Source: Gemmatirosa kalamazoonensis (lineage in GTDB: Bacteria; Gemmatimonadota; Gemmatimonadetes; Gemmatimonadales; Gemmatimonadaceae). From it: a stretch of 64,000 bases of DNA. The notes below the pieces were generated by a model. The model had not been told where the DNA came from. It was given only the letters and a program-made list of their open reading frames with translations, and did not search any database. Position numbers and translations under genes: made by a program. The stretch is from contig NZ_CP007128.1 in the NCBI RefSeq assembly GCF_000522985.1, positions 682,001 to 746,000 of the forward strand, in the 5' to 3' direction. Below, piece by piece: positions 52,786 to 62,962 of the stretch (position 1 is its first letter; each line of letters begins with the position of its first letter).

Positions 52786-53202
52786 ATGGAGACACGGCGT
52801 CTGCTCGCGGCGCTCACGCTCGCGAACCTGGCACTGCTCGCGCTCAACCTCGTGCTGACGGCGCGCCCGGCCGCGGCCCGCGCCGCGCAGGACGTCGCGC
52901 CCGTCGTGCGCGCCCGCGCGCTCGAGATCGTCGACGCGCAGGGACGCGTGCGCGCGAGCCTCGGTGTGCTGCCGCCGAGCGCGCCGGGATCCGCGGAGAC
53001 GGTGCTGCTCCGACTCATCACCGAGCGCGGCCGCCCCTCGGTCAAGATCGGCGCGTCGGAGGAGACCGCGGGGCTGAGCTTCGCCGGCCCCACGGGGACG
53101 CGCGACACGTACGTCATCCTGCAGGCGAAGGGGACGGCGACCTCGCTCAAGCTTCGCAACGAGGACGGCCGCGAGCAGGTGGTGCGTCCCGAGACGCGTT
53201 AG
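52786..53202 (+). CDS. Small secreted or anchored protein of unknown function
   Basis: The 138-residue protein has an N-terminal hydrophobic helix (LLAALTLANLALLALNLVLT, residues 6-25) and a small beta-rich domain (RARALEIVDAQGRVRASLGV, TVLLRLITERGRPSVKIGAS, TYVILQAKGTATSLKLRNED). I do not recognise the family. ATG 52786 lies after an AGACGGAGG leader. The helix could be a signal peptide or anchor. The TAG stop lies in a CGTTAGGC word. The 52591-52785 gap in front of it is without a recognised feature. Confidence 0.65.
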   Translation: METRRLLAALTLANLALLALNLVLTARPAAARAAQDVAPVVRARALEIVDAQGRVRASLGVLPPSAPGSAETVLLRLITERGRPSVKIGASEETAGLSFAGPTGTRDTYVILQAKGTATSLKLRNEDGREQVVRPETR

Positions 53203-53224
53203 GCGCGCGGGCATTAGGCGTCGC

Positions 53225-53833
53225 ATGTCGGACGACACCGCTCCCCTCGCGGACCGGCAGCACGCACGGCCGCTGCTCCGTCTCGCGCTCGAGGTCCTGC
53301 TCATCGCCGCCGGCGTGTTCCTCGGCCTCGCGGGGGACCAGTGGCGCGAGAATGCGAGCCATCGCGCGCTCGCGCGCGAGACGCTGCGGCGGTTCCGCGC
53401 GGAGATCGCGGCCAACCGCGCCGCGGTCGCCGCGGTGCGCGACTACCACGTCACCACCCTGCGCGACCTGCGGAAGTACCTGTCGACCAGCCACGCGACG
53501 CGCAACGTGGCCGACGTGCACCTTCGCGGGCTGCGCGGGGTGCCGTTCGAGCACACTGCGTGGGATCTCGCCATGAGCGCGCAGGCGCTGTCGTACGTGC
53601 CGCCCGACGTGGCCGTCGAGCTGTCGCGCGTGTACAACAAGCAGCAGGCGTACGCGCAGCTCTCGCAGGGCGTCACGCAGTCCATGTACCTGCTCCCCCG
53701 CTGGGACAACTTCGACGGGCTCGCGAGCGCCGCCGAGGTGTACTTCTCGGACCTCGTGGTGATGGAGCCCGAACTGCTCGCCGCGTACGACCGCATCGTG
53801 CCGCACATCGACGCCGCGCTGCGAGGCCGGTAG
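53225..53833 (+). CDS. Membrane-anchored protein of unknown function
   Basis: The 202-residue protein has one hydrophobic segment (LLRLALEVLLIAAGVFLGLA, about 17-36) after a polar N-terminus, then a helical basic region (QWRENASHRALARETLRRFR) and a domain with YNKQQAYAQLSQGVTQSMYL. The profile matches single-pass proteins with the helix-GDQW-x-E motif seen in uncharacterised soil-bacterial families. The function is unknown. It starts 22 bp after the preceding gene and is 22 bp from the next one, so it may belong to a small operon. Confidence 0.68.
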   Translation: MSDDTAPLADRQHARPLLRLALEVLLIAAGVFLGLAGDQWRENASHRALARETLRRFRAEIAANRAAVAAVRDYHVTTLRDLRKYLSTSHATRNVADVHLRGLRGVPFEHTAWDLAMSAQALSYVPPDVAVELSRVYNKQQAYAQLSQGVTQSMYLLPRWDNFDGLASAAEVYFSDLVVMEPELLAAYDRIVPHIDAALRGR

Positions 53834-53855
53834 CGCGCCGTTCCCGGGAGACTCG

Positions 53856-54773
53856 ATGACATCGCGCCCACTCTCGATCGCCCTCGCATCGATGCTGCTC
53901 GCCGCGGCGGCGTCGGCACAGCCCACCGTCGCCGAGCGCCTCGGCTACCCGCGCGACGCGAAGCTCCTCATCCTGCACGCCGACGACCTCGGGGTCGCGC
54001 ACTCGGTGAACGCGGCGAGCTTCGATGCGCTCGACCGCGGCGCGGTGTCGTCGGCGAGCGTGATGATGCCGACGCCGTGGGTCACCGAGGTCGCCGCGTA
54101 CGCGCGCGCGCATCCCGACGCGGACATCGGGCTGCACCTCACGCTCACGAGCGAGTGGGAGACGTATCGCTGGGGCCCGCTCGCCTCGCGCGACGCGGTG
54201 CGCGGCCTCGTCGACTCCGCCGGCACGCTGTGGAAGGACACGCCGCTCGTGACCGCGCACGCCACGCCCGCCGAGGCCGAGCGCGAGGTGCGCGCGCAGA
54301 TCGAGGCCGCGCTGCGCGTCGGCATCCGCCCGACGCACATCGACAGCCACATGGGCTCCCTGTTCACGACGCCGGAGATGATCGCCGTGATCGTGCGCCT
54401 GGGCCACGAGTACGGCCTGCCGTTCCTCGGCCTGCGCGTCCCCGCGTTCACGGCGGCGGGACTCGCGGAGCGCGACGTCATCCCCGATGCGGTCGTGATG
54501 GCCGACGAGAACGTACCGCGCGACCGGTGGAAGCAGTTCTACGTCGACGCCGTGAAGTCGCTGAAGCCGGGCCTCACCGAGATGATCGTGCACCTCGGCC
54601 ACGACGACGCCGAGCTGCAGGCCGTCATGGTGAACCACGAGCCGTACGGCTCCGCGTGGCGGCAGCGCGACTACGACGTCGTCACGAGCCCCGAGTTCCG
54701 GCGCGCGCTCGACGAGAACCACGTCGTGCTCGTGAAATGGCGCGATATCCAGAAGCTCACCGCGCCACGGTGA
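53856..54773 (+). CDS. Secreted ChbG/HpnK-family (YdjC-like) carbohydrate deacetylase
   Basis: The 305-residue protein has a signal peptide (TSRPLSIALASMLLAAAASA) and YdjC-type deacetylase motifs: LLILHADDLGVAHSVNAASF (metal-binding Asp-Asp), IGLHLTLTSEWETYRWGPLA, HIDSHMGSLFTTPEMIAVIV and EMIVHLGHDDAELQAVMVNH. The family removes acetyl groups from sugars such as chitobiose or hopanoid precursors; the substrate here is unknown. ATG 53856 is set by the signal. A family C element follows. Confidence 0.88.
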   Translation: MTSRPLSIALASMLLAAAASAQPTVAERLGYPRDAKLLILHADDLGVAHSVNAASFDALDRGAVSSASVMMPTPWVTEVAAYARAHPDADIGLHLTLTSEWETYRWGPLASRDAVRGLVDSAGTLWKDTPLVTAHATPAEAEREVRAQIEAALRVGIRPTHIDSHMGSLFTTPEMIAVIVRLGHEYGLPFLGLRVPAFTAAGLAERDVIPDAVVMADENVPRDRWKQFYVDAVKSLKPGLTEMIVHLGHDDAELQAVMVNHEPYGSAWRQRDYDVVTSPEFRRALDENHVVLVKWRDIQKLTAPR

Positions 54774-54789
54774 TCATCGTGGCAGTCCT

Positions 54790-54932
54790 GGACTCCACGT
54801 ACGAGCTTCAATAGGACTGAAGAAGGACTGAAGAAGGACTGAAGAAGGACTGAAGCAGGACACTTGAAAGGTTCCTTCTTCAGTCCTCCTTCAGTCCTTC
54901 TTCAGTCCTACAGAAACACGTACGTGGAGTCC
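54790..54932. repeat. Family C hairpin element, second copy
   Basis: Inverted ends GGACTCCACGTACG and CGTACGTGGAGTCC close a hairpin of tandem GGACTGAAGAA units (left) and TTCTTCAGTCC units (right). It is 143 bp long and located between the deacetylase gene and the convergent permease gene. It matches the 24948-25077 element closely. Confidence 0.85.
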
Positions 54933-54946
54933 GGCACGGCCACGAC

Positions 54947-57615
54947 TCACTGCGCGCGCAGCGTGTCCACCGGCTGCGCGCGGCTCGCCGCCCGCGCCGG
55001 CACCCACGACGCCGCGACGCCCGTCGCCACGAGCAGCAGCAGCACGCCGCCGAACGTCACCGGGTCGCGCGGCGGCACGCCGAAGAGCAGCCCGCGCAGG
55101 GCGCCCGCGACGAGCAGCGCGGCCGCGACGCCGAGCGCGGCGCCGGCCGCCGTGAGCCGCAGCCCGGCGCGCACCACGAGCCACTGCACCTGCGTCGGCC
55201 GGGCGCCTAACGCGACGCGGATCCCCATCTCCCGGATGCGCCGGCGCGTGAGCTGCGCGACCACGCCGTACTCGCCGACCACCGCGAGCACGAGCCCCAC
55301 CGCGGCGAACGCGACGAGCAGCGTCATGAGGAACCGCTGCCGCGCGAGCGACGCCGCACGGATCTCGGCCACCGTGCGCAGCTCGCGGATCGGGAGGTCG
55401 CGGTCCAGCTGCGCCACGAGCCGCCGCACCGGCGCGGCGAGCCGCGTGGGATCGCACTCCCGGCAGCCGGCCCGCACGAGCAGCGTCATGTACTCGTTCG
55501 GCGCCTGCGCGAATGGGTAGAGCACCTGGATCTGCGGCGCCTCGGCGAGCGCGTGCTGGTGCTGGTCCCCCACGACGCCGACGATCGTGTACCACGTCGT
55601 GGTGGAGTCGGGCACCTTGTCGAACGCGATGCGCTGCCCCACCGGATCCTGGCCGCGGAAGTACGAGCGCGCGAGCGCGTCGTTGATCACCACCACCTTC
55701 GGCGCGCCGTCGGCGTCCGCCGCGGTGAACGCGCGGCCGCGCAGCACCGGGATGCGCAGCGTGCGGAAGTAGTCGGGCGACGCGATGCCGTGCGCCACCT
55801 CGGTGCCGTAGTCTCCGGCCGGACGCCCCGCGACCACGAAGTCGCTCGTCCACCCCGTGCCGGCGAGCGGCGGCACGAGCGTGAGCGCGACGCGCTCGAC
55901 GCCGGGAAGCGCGCGGGCGCGCGTCGTCAGCTCGTCGTAGAACGCGCGCACCTTCTGCGGCGTGTCGTAGCGCACGCTCGGCAGCGCGAGCGTGACGGCC
56001 AGCACGCCGGCGCCGTCGAACCCGGCCGGCACGCGGTCGAGCGCGCGCACGCTGCGCACGAGCAGCCCGGCGCCCACGGCGAGCAGGAGCGACATCGCGA
56101 CCTCGGCGACGACGAGCGCGCTCGCCCACCGCGAGGCGCGCGGGCCGGCGCTCGCCGCGCGGCCGCCCTCGCGCAGCGTCGCGGCGGGACGGCGCCGCCC
56201 GGCCCACAGCGCGGGCGCGACACCGAACAGCACCCCGCTCGCCGCGGTGATCGCGACGACGTAGACGAGCACCGACCAGTCGAGGCCGAAGTCGCGCACG
56301 CGCAGCAGCCCCGCCGGCTGGAGCGCGACGAGCGCGCGCGTCGCGGCCCATCCCACCGCGAGCCCCGCCGCGCCGCCGATGGCCGACAGCACGAGGCTGT
56401 CGGTGATCGCCTGCCGCACGACGCGGCCGCGCGTCGCGCCCAACGCGAGGCGCACCGACAGCTCCCGCTCCTGCCCCGCCGCGCGCACGAGCAGCAGGTT
56501 GCCGACGTTCGCGCACGAGATGAGCAGCAGCAGCGCGACCGCGGCGAGCAGGAAGAGCAGCGGCACGCGCGTGTCGCCGACGAGGAACTCCTGCAGCGGC
56601 GTCATCCCCGCGCCCATGTAGCGGTTCGTGCGTGGGTACTGCCGCTTCAGCCGCTCGACGACGACCTGGAGCTGCGCGCGCGCCTGCTCGAGCGTCACGC
56701 TGGGCTTGAGCCGCGCGATCGCCCGGGCGTAGTGGGCGCGGCGGAACGACTCGTCGGCGCGATCGCTCGGCTTCCACGCTGACGGAAGCCACAGGTCGGT
56801 CGACTCGTCGGGCAGCACGACGCTCGACGGCACGACGCCGACGATCTGCGTCGGCTGGCCGTCGAGCACCAGCGTGCGGCCGACGATGCGCGGGTCGGCG
56901 CCGAAGCGCTCGCGCCACGCGCGCTCGCCGAGCACCGCGACGCGCGTGCCGGTCTCCCACGTCTCGGCGTCGACGAACGTGCGGCCGAGGCGCGCGCGCG
57001 CGCGCCGAGGAGCGCGAAGAAGTTGCCCGTCACCGTGCCGGCGCGCAGCAGCGTCGGCTCCCCCTGCCCCGTGAGCGTGACCGACGACGCGCCGTCCCCG
57101 TACGCGGCGACGTCGGCGAACGCCGGCACCCCCTCGCGCCAGTCGAGGATGTTCGCCGGCGCGTCGACCTGCCGGTACCACCCCTTCTCCGGGTTCTCCT
57201 CCCACAGCATCACGAGCCGTCCCGGCGCGGCGAACGGTAGCGGCCGCAGGATGACCGCGTTCACCGCGGAGAAGATCGCCGCGTTCGCGCCGATGCCTAA
57301 CGCGAGGATGAACGTCGCGGCGAGCGCGAGCCCCGGGCGGCGCCGCAGCGCGCGCAGCGCGAGCCGCACGTCCGCCGCCGCGTCGTGCAGCGCGCGTCCG
57401 CCGCGCACGGCGCGGTGGTCCTCGCGCACGCGCTCGACGTAGCCGAAGTCGCGGCGCGCGCGCCGGCGCGCCTCGTCGGGCGCCATGCCGAGGCGCACGT
57501 TCTTCTCCGTCTCGAGCGCGAGGTGGTGGCGGATCTCCTCGTCGAGCTCCCGGCCGACGTCGCGCGGGTGGAGAAGCGCGCGGGCACGCGCGGCGATTCC
57601 CTTCAGGCGGCTCAT
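54947..57615 (-). pseudogene. ADOP-type MacB-like permease, frameshifted
   Basis: Reading from 57615 the protein opens SRLKGIAARARALLHPRDVG with an ADOP N-terminal helical domain (VGRELDEEIRHHLALETEKN), then the first MacB helix (TFILALGIGANAAIFSAVNA). The frame runs to NFFALLGARA near 57005, after which the same gene continues in another frame from LGRTFVDAETWETGTRVAVL to 54947. The switch is in a GC-dinucleotide run at about 56990-57005; two bases fewer would restore one frame of about 889 residues. The conserved permease segments (SCANVGNLLLVRAAGQEREL, GEYGVVAQLTRRRIREMGIR) are intact. It could be a true slippage variant or a sequencing error. Confidence 0.86.
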
Positions 57616-57620
57616 GGCGG

Positions 57621-57965
57621 TCACACGATGCGCAGGATCATGTCGACGGCCGCGACGTAGCGTCGCCAGCTGTCGGTCTCCGCGCCGAGCGCCCGACGGC
57701 CGGCGGCGGTGAGCGAGTAGTACTTCGCGCGGCGGTTGTTCTCCGTCGTGTGCCAGCGGCTGTCGATCCAGCCCTTCTGCTCCAGCCGCTGGAGCGCCGG
57801 GTAGAGCGACCCCTGGTTCACGTCGAGCACGCCCTCGGAGAACTGCTGGATGCGCTGGCTGATCCCCCAGCCGTGCATCGGCTCGAGCGTGAGCGTCTTC
57901 AGCACGAGCAGGTCGAGCGTGCCGCGGAGGACGTCGGACGGCGGCGACGGCGGGAGCGGGGTCAT
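57621..57965 (-). CDS. PadR-family transcriptional regulator
   Basis: The 114-residue protein has the PadR winged helix: LRGTLDLLVLKTLTLEPMHG, WGISQRIQQFSEGVLDVNQG, SLYPALQRLEQKGWIDSRWH, and the wing YYSLTAAGRRALGAETDSWR. It precedes the ADOP permease gene by 5 bp on the same strand, the usual ADOP-PadR arrangement, so it likely represses the permease and itself. ATG 57965 is set by the conserved opening. Ligands are unknown. Confidence 0.92.
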   Translation of the reverse strand: MTPLPPSPPSDVLRGTLDLLVLKTLTLEPMHGWGISQRIQQFSEGVLDVNQGSLYPALQRLEQKGWIDSRWHTTENNRRAKYYSLTAAGRRALGAETDSWRRYVAAVDMILRIV

Positions 57966-57974
57966 GGGCTCTGT

Positions 57975-57989
57975 TGTCGGGTTTCGACA
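57975..57989 (-). promoter_or_regulatory. Candidate PadR operator
   Basis: TGTCG-GGTTT-CGACA is a perfect 5-bp-arm inverted repeat 9 bp upstream of the PadR start. A further CTGTCGG half-site occurs near 58007-58013. The assignment is inferred from position. Confidence 0.45.
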
Positions 57990-58090
57990 GGAACGTGCGG
58001 CCGCTCCTGTCGGAAGTCAAGAGAAGCGTGACGAGCCACGCCTCGCGTGTACCTTTCCCGACTCGTCACCCCACACCCGGAGGACCGCGG

Positions 58091-58500
58091 ATGAAGGCGT
58101 TCCAGCCCTACCTCAACTTCGACGGCGGCACCCGCGAGGCGATGACGTTCTATCACCGGTGCCTCGGCGGCGAGCTGCAGATGCAGACGTTCGCCGACGC
58201 GCACGTCCCCGGCCCGCCGGGCTCCGAGCAGCGCGTGATGCACGCGCGCCTCGCGAGCGGCGCCGCGGTGCTCATGGCCTCGGACACCATGCCCGGCCAC
58301 GCGTTCACGCCGGGCAACAACGTGCACGTCAACGTCGACTGCGACAGCGTCGACGAGATCGAGCGGATCTTCGCGGCGATGAGCGAGGGCGCGACCGTCA
58401 CCATGCCGCTGCAGGACACGTTCTGGGGCGCGCGGTTCGGCATGCTCGTCGACCGCTTCGGCGTGAACTGGATGTTCAACTGCGAGCTGAAGCCGCAGGG

Positions 58501-58504
<4 letters not shown>
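58091..58504 (+). CDS. PhnB-like VOC protein
   Basis: The 137-residue protein begins KAFQPYLNFDGGTREAMTFY and follows the PhnB/DUF3366-like pattern: RCLGGELQMQTFADAHVPGP, VMHARLASGAAVLMASDTMP, NNVHVNVDCDSVDEIERIFA and QDTFWGARFGMLVDRFGVNW. Such proteins are VOC-fold and often unassigned in reaction. ATG 58091 is chosen over upstream starts because the conserved fold begins there. Its stop overlaps the next start (ATGA), so it is coupled to the alpha-hydroxy-acid oxidase gene. Confidence 0.86.
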
Positions 58505-59562
<1,058 letters not shown>

Positions 59563-59645
59563 CGCCGTGAGACGGATCGGGGCGTGGGCGCGTGAAACCG
59601 CTAGCCCCCCACAACCCGATCACCGTCCAACGCGGAAGCTCTCTC

Positions 59646-60470
59646 ATGTCGTGGCTCGATCGATTCGCCGGCCCCATTCGTCGGCGCGCCCGCGCGCCGC
59701 TCTCGCTCGCCCTGCTCGTCGCCGCCGCGTGCGCCGACGACGGCGCCACCGCGCCGCATCGTACGCCGGCCGCGCGCGCGTCGGCCGACTACGCCCCCTC
59801 GTCGGTGCAGCCGGTCGTCTATCTCTCGACCGACAACCTGACGTTCGCGCCCCAGGCGTTAGGCACCTCCAGCGCGGCGCAGACCGTCGTCGTCGCCAAC
59901 AACGGGGGCGGGCTGCTCTACCTCGGCCCGATCATCGCCAATGCGCCGTTCGCGCAGACGAACAACTGCCCCTACGTCCTCGCGGGGTACGACAGCTGCA
60001 CCATCACCGTCTGGTACACGCCGACCGCCAGCGGCACGCAGTACGGGTGGCTGTCCATCTCGAGCAACGCGCCGGTGGGTCCCTACGGGGTGACGCTCAC
60101 CGGGACCGGCTACGTCCCCACCCCCGCGCTCAGCCTGACCCCGACGAGCATGGGCTTCGGCACGCTGTACCTCGGCACCGCCACCTCGGGACGTCCGGTG
60201 AAGATCACGAGCACCGGCAACGTGCCGCTCGTCATCGCGTCGGCGACGCTCGGCGGCGCGAACCCGGGCGACTTCGGGATCTGGAACGACGGGTGCAGCG
60301 GGGCCACGCTCGCCCCGGGTACCTCGTGCACCCTCTACGTGACCTTCGAGCCGCTTCGCATCGGCACGCGCACGGCGACGATCACCATCGCGCACAACGC
60401 CGCCGGGAGCCCGAGCGTGGTGTCGTTGAGCGGCGCCGGCGCGAAGCCGCCGGGCGGCATCATTCCCTGA
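59646..60470 (+). CDS. Choice-of-anchor D (ASH-type) domain lipoprotein
   Basis: The 274-residue protein has a lipoprotein signal (RAPLSLALLVAAACADDG) and two Ig-like choice-of-anchor D/ASH repeats. The first starts LSTDNLTFAPQALGTSSAAQ and the second LSLTPTSMGFGTLYLGTATS. Both have the paired Cys typical of the fold (NNCPYVLAGYDSC, DGCSGATLAPGTSC). It is extracytoplasmic; a structural or adhesive role is likely but unproven. ATG 59646 is chosen from the signal and a GGAAG Shine-Dalgarno; a GTG at 59592 would add 18 residues. Confidence 0.82.
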   Translation: MSWLDRFAGPIRRRARAPLSLALLVAAACADDGATAPHRTPAARASADYAPSSVQPVVYLSTDNLTFAPQALGTSSAAQTVVVANNGGGLLYLGPIIANAPFAQTNNCPYVLAGYDSCTITVWYTPTASGTQYGWLSISSNAPVGPYGVTLTGTGYVPTPALSLTPTSMGFGTLYLGTATSGRPVKITSTGNVPLVIASATLGGANPGDFGIWNDGCSGATLAPGTSCTLYVTFEPLRIGTRTATITIAHNAAGSPSVVSLSGAGAKPPGGIIP

Positions 60471-60505
60471 CGAGCAGGTCGAGCGGCGAACGTCGACTGA
60501 TTTTT

Positions 60506-60587
60506 ACCACAGAGGACACGGAGGACACAGAGGAGAAACCTTTCAAGAGAAGTTGGTTTCCTCCGTGTCCTCCGTGTCCTCTGTGGT
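60506..60587. repeat. Family A hairpin (cacagaggacac type)
   Basis: ACCACAGAGGACACGGAGGA (from 60506) and its complement (TCCTCCGTGTCCTCTGTGGT, ending 60587) form a near-perfect stem with a loop near 60540-60556. Adjacent CCGCGGCCCTCTGCGG units extend to about 60635. It lies between the lipoprotein gene and the ECF42 gene, and the gap holds nothing else. Confidence 0.82.
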
Positions 60588-60639
60588 TCGATTCGAAAGG
60601 CCAGCCTCCGCGGCCCTCTGCGGCCCTCTGCGGCTCGAC

Positions 60640-61869
60640 TCACGCGCAGTCCGCGATCCGCCGCTCGAGAAACCGTCGCTCCGCCTCGTTGCGCGCGGTG
60701 CCTAACGCCGCGGTGAAGTGCTCGCGCGCGGCGGCGCGATTCCCCGCGCGCAGCTCCAGCTCGCCGAGCGCCGCGGCGTAGAACGGGTAGCCGGCGAGCC
60801 GCTCGCGGTCAGTGATCGCGTGCAGCGCCGCCAGCCCGCATGCCGCGCCGTCGCGCTCGGCCACGGCGATGGCGCGGTTCAGCGCGACGACGGGCGACGG
60901 CGCGATCACCATCAGTCGGTCGTACAGCGCGACGATCGTCGCCCAGTCGGTCGACGCGGCGTCGGGCGCGCTCGCGTGCGCGGCGGCGATCGCCGCCTCC
61001 ACGTGATAGGCCGACACCTCCGTGCCGGCCGCCGCGCGGTCCAGATGCGCGAGTCCCTCGGCCACGAGGCGCGCGTCCCACGCGGCACGGTCGCGGATGG
61101 CCGACGCGTCCAGATCGCCGGCGGCGTCGGTGCGTGCGGGGAGGCGCGCGGCGTGGAGGCACATGAGCGCCGCGAGCGCGTGCGTCGTCGGCGTCGCGGC
61201 GGACGCGTGCTCCAGCAGCAGCGTCGTGAGGCGCAGCGCCTCGCCGCAGAGATCCGCGCGCACCGCGCGCTCGCCCGCGCCGTGGTACCCCTCGTTGAAC
61301 AGCAGATAGAGCGCGCGCCGCACCGCGTCGAGCCGCGGCGCGAAGTCGGCGTTGGCGAGGTCGAACAGCCGCCGCTGCGCGGCGAGCGCGTTCTTGCCGC
61401 GTGCGAGCCGCTTCTCCATCGCCGCGCGGCCGACGAGGAACGCGCTCGCGATCTCCGCGGCGCCGAAGCCGCACAGCACGTTCAGCACGAGCGCGACCTG
61501 CGCGTCCTGCGACAGCCGCGGATGGCAGCACGAGAACATCATGCGCAGCTGCTCGTCGCGTATCGCGTGCGGCTCGAACGCCTCGTCCACGCCGCTCCAC
61601 GCCTCGTCCGCCCGCCGAGACAGCTCCGGCGCGGCCGCGCGCGCGGTGCGCTCGCGCCGCAGCACGTCGAGCGCCCGGTGGCGCGCGGTCGCCATGAGCC
61701 ACGCCGCCGGATTCTCGGGCACGCCGCGCGCCTTCCACACCTCCAGCGCGCGGCAGAACGCGTCCTGCACCACGTCCTCGGCGAGCGCGAGGTTGTGCAC
61801 GCCGAACACGCGCGTGAGCGCCGCGATCATCCGTCCCGACTCGTGCCGGAAGAGGTGCTCGTCGAGCAC
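60640..61869 (-). CDS. ECF42-type sigma factor with TPR C-terminus
   Basis: The 409-residue protein has sigma region 2 (LAEDVVQDAFCRALEVWKAR, AWLMATARHRALDVLRRERT), region 4 (LSQDAQVALVLNVLCGFGAA, EIASAFLVGRAAMEKRLARG), and a long helical, TPR-like tail (about 190-409; ALYLLFNEGYHGAGERAVRA, VVALNRAIAVAERDGAACGL). This is ECF42 (RpoE-like, DUF6596), whose tail substitutes for an anti-sigma factor and which neighbours DGPF/YCII genes. GTG 61869 is set by the usual opening; its upstream neighbour ends 9 bp away, so they are co-transcribed. Confidence 0.92.
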   Translation of the reverse strand: MLDEHLFRHESGRMIAALTRVFGVHNLALAEDVVQDAFCRALEVWKARGVPENPAAWLMATARHRALDVLRRERTARAAAPELSRRADEAWSGVDEAFEPHAIRDEQLRMMFSCCHPRLSQDAQVALVLNVLCGFGAAEIASAFLVGRAAMEKRLARGKNALAAQRRLFDLANADFAPRLDAVRRALYLLFNEGYHGAGERAVRADLCGEALRLTTLLLEHASAATPTTHALAALMCLHAARLPARTDAAGDLDASAIRDRAAWDARLVAEGLAHLDRAAAGTEVSAYHVEAAIAAAHASAPDAASTDWATIVALYDRLMVIAPSPVVALNRAIAVAERDGAACGLAALHAITDRERLAGYPFYAAALGELELRAGNRAAAREHFTAALGTARNEAERRFLERRIADCA

Positions 61870-61878
61870 GGCCGCCGC

Positions 61879-62475
61879 CTAACGAGCGAGCGCGTAGCGC
61901 AGCACGACGTTGCCCGACGGGTACGGCTTCGCCTCGAGCAGCTCGAGCCGCACCTGCTTGCCCACGTCGCGCACGAGCGGCCGTCCGTCGCCGAGCAGCA
62001 GCGGGCCCACCACGAAGTGGTACTCGTCCACGAGCCCGTGCGCGCTGAGCTGCGACACCACGGACCCGCTGCCGAAGATCATGATGTCCTTCCCCGGCCC
62101 GTTCTTGATCGCCTCGACCTCGGCGGGGTCGACGTCGCGCAGCAGGCGCGAGTTGGTCCACGTCACGTCGGCGCGCGTCTTCGAGAACACGATCTTCGTC
62201 GCCGCGTCGATGTACTCGGCCATCGCGCGGATCGCCGGCGAGCTGCGGCCGGCGTGGTGCGGGTCGGTCGGCGCGTCGAGCACGTGCGGCCAGAACGCCT
62301 CGAACATCTCGTACGTGCGCCGCCCGAACAGCATCGTCCCAGCGCCCGGCTCGCCGGCGCGGCCGCCGGTGTCGCGGTCGAGCTGCTCGTCGTTCACGGT
62401 CCAGTCGAGCTTCCCGTCCGGCGTGGAGAAGTAGCCGTCGGCGGAGACGCGGTCGAACGCGATGATCTTGCGCAT
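61879..62475 (-). CDS. RibD C-terminal/dihydrofolate reductase-like protein
   Basis: The 198-residue protein begins RKIIAFDRVSADGYFSTPDG and has a DHFR/RibD-C profile: LDWTVNDEQLDRDTGGRAGE, TMLFGRRTYEMFEAFWPHVL, KIVFSKTRADVTWTNSRLLR, GKDIMIFGSGSVVSQLSAHG and VGPLLLGDGRPLVRDVGKQV. It is a putative NADPH-dependent reductase; the substrate is not known. It lies between the ECF42 and YCII genes on the same strand, as is usual for that neighbourhood. The TAG stop is within a CGTTAGGC word. Confidence 0.87.
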   Translation of the reverse strand: MRKIIAFDRVSADGYFSTPDGKLDWTVNDEQLDRDTGGRAGEPGAGTMLFGRRTYEMFEAFWPHVLDAPTDPHHAGRSSPAIRAMAEYIDAATKIVFSKTRADVTWTNSRLLRDVDPAEVEAIKNGPGKDIMIFGSGSVVSQLSAHGLVDEYHFVVGPLLLGDGRPLVRDVGKQVRLELLEAKPYPSGNVVLRYALAR

Positions 62476-62520
62476 GAGGGGGTCCTCGGAGGGTTGGTCT
62501 GTCGTCGGCAGCCACGCAGC

Positions 62521-62871
62521 TCACATCGCCAACGGCATCACCGGCCGAACCTCCACCGACCCGCCGCCCTGGGCGATCGGGCACCGCGCCGCGAGCTCGG
62601 TGGCCTGCGCGAGATCGGTCGCCTCGACGACGATGAAGCCGAGGACGATGTCCTTCGCCTCGACGTACGGACCGTCGATGACCGCGCTGCCGCGCACGAC
62701 GGCGCCCGTGCGCTCGAGCGGCTGGCCGCGCGCCGCGAGATGGCCGCCCGCCTCCAGCTCGTGGATCCACGCCATGTACGCCTGCAGGCTGCGCTGGGCG
62801 CGCTCAGGGGTGCCGAGCGCTTCCTGCTGGCCCTCCGGCGTGGAGCGATAGAGGAAGACGAACTGGCTCAT
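62521..62871 (-). CDS. YCII/DGPF-domain protein
   Basis: The 116-residue protein has the YCII fold and the DGPY-V-E-A-K-D motif at about residues 71-79 (VIDGPYVEAKDIVLGFIVVE), after an opening SQFVFLYRSTPEGQQEALGT. DGPF/YCII proteins are ECF42 partners; their reaction is not established. Start ATG 62871 is set by the conserved opening. It heads the block that leads to the DHFR-like and ECF42 genes. Confidence 0.88.
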   Translation of the reverse strand: MSQFVFLYRSTPEGQQEALGTPERAQRSLQAYMAWIHELEAGGHLAARGQPLERTGAVVRGSAVIDGPYVEAKDIVLGFIVVEATDLAQATELAARCPIAQGGGSVEVRPVMPLAM

Positions 62872-62962
62872 CGTGGCGGACCTCGCGATGTCGGGGGAGT
62901 CGGTGGAAGCTGCCGTCGGATCTACGACGCGCGAGCTCCGTCCCGCCGGACATCGGGCTCGG

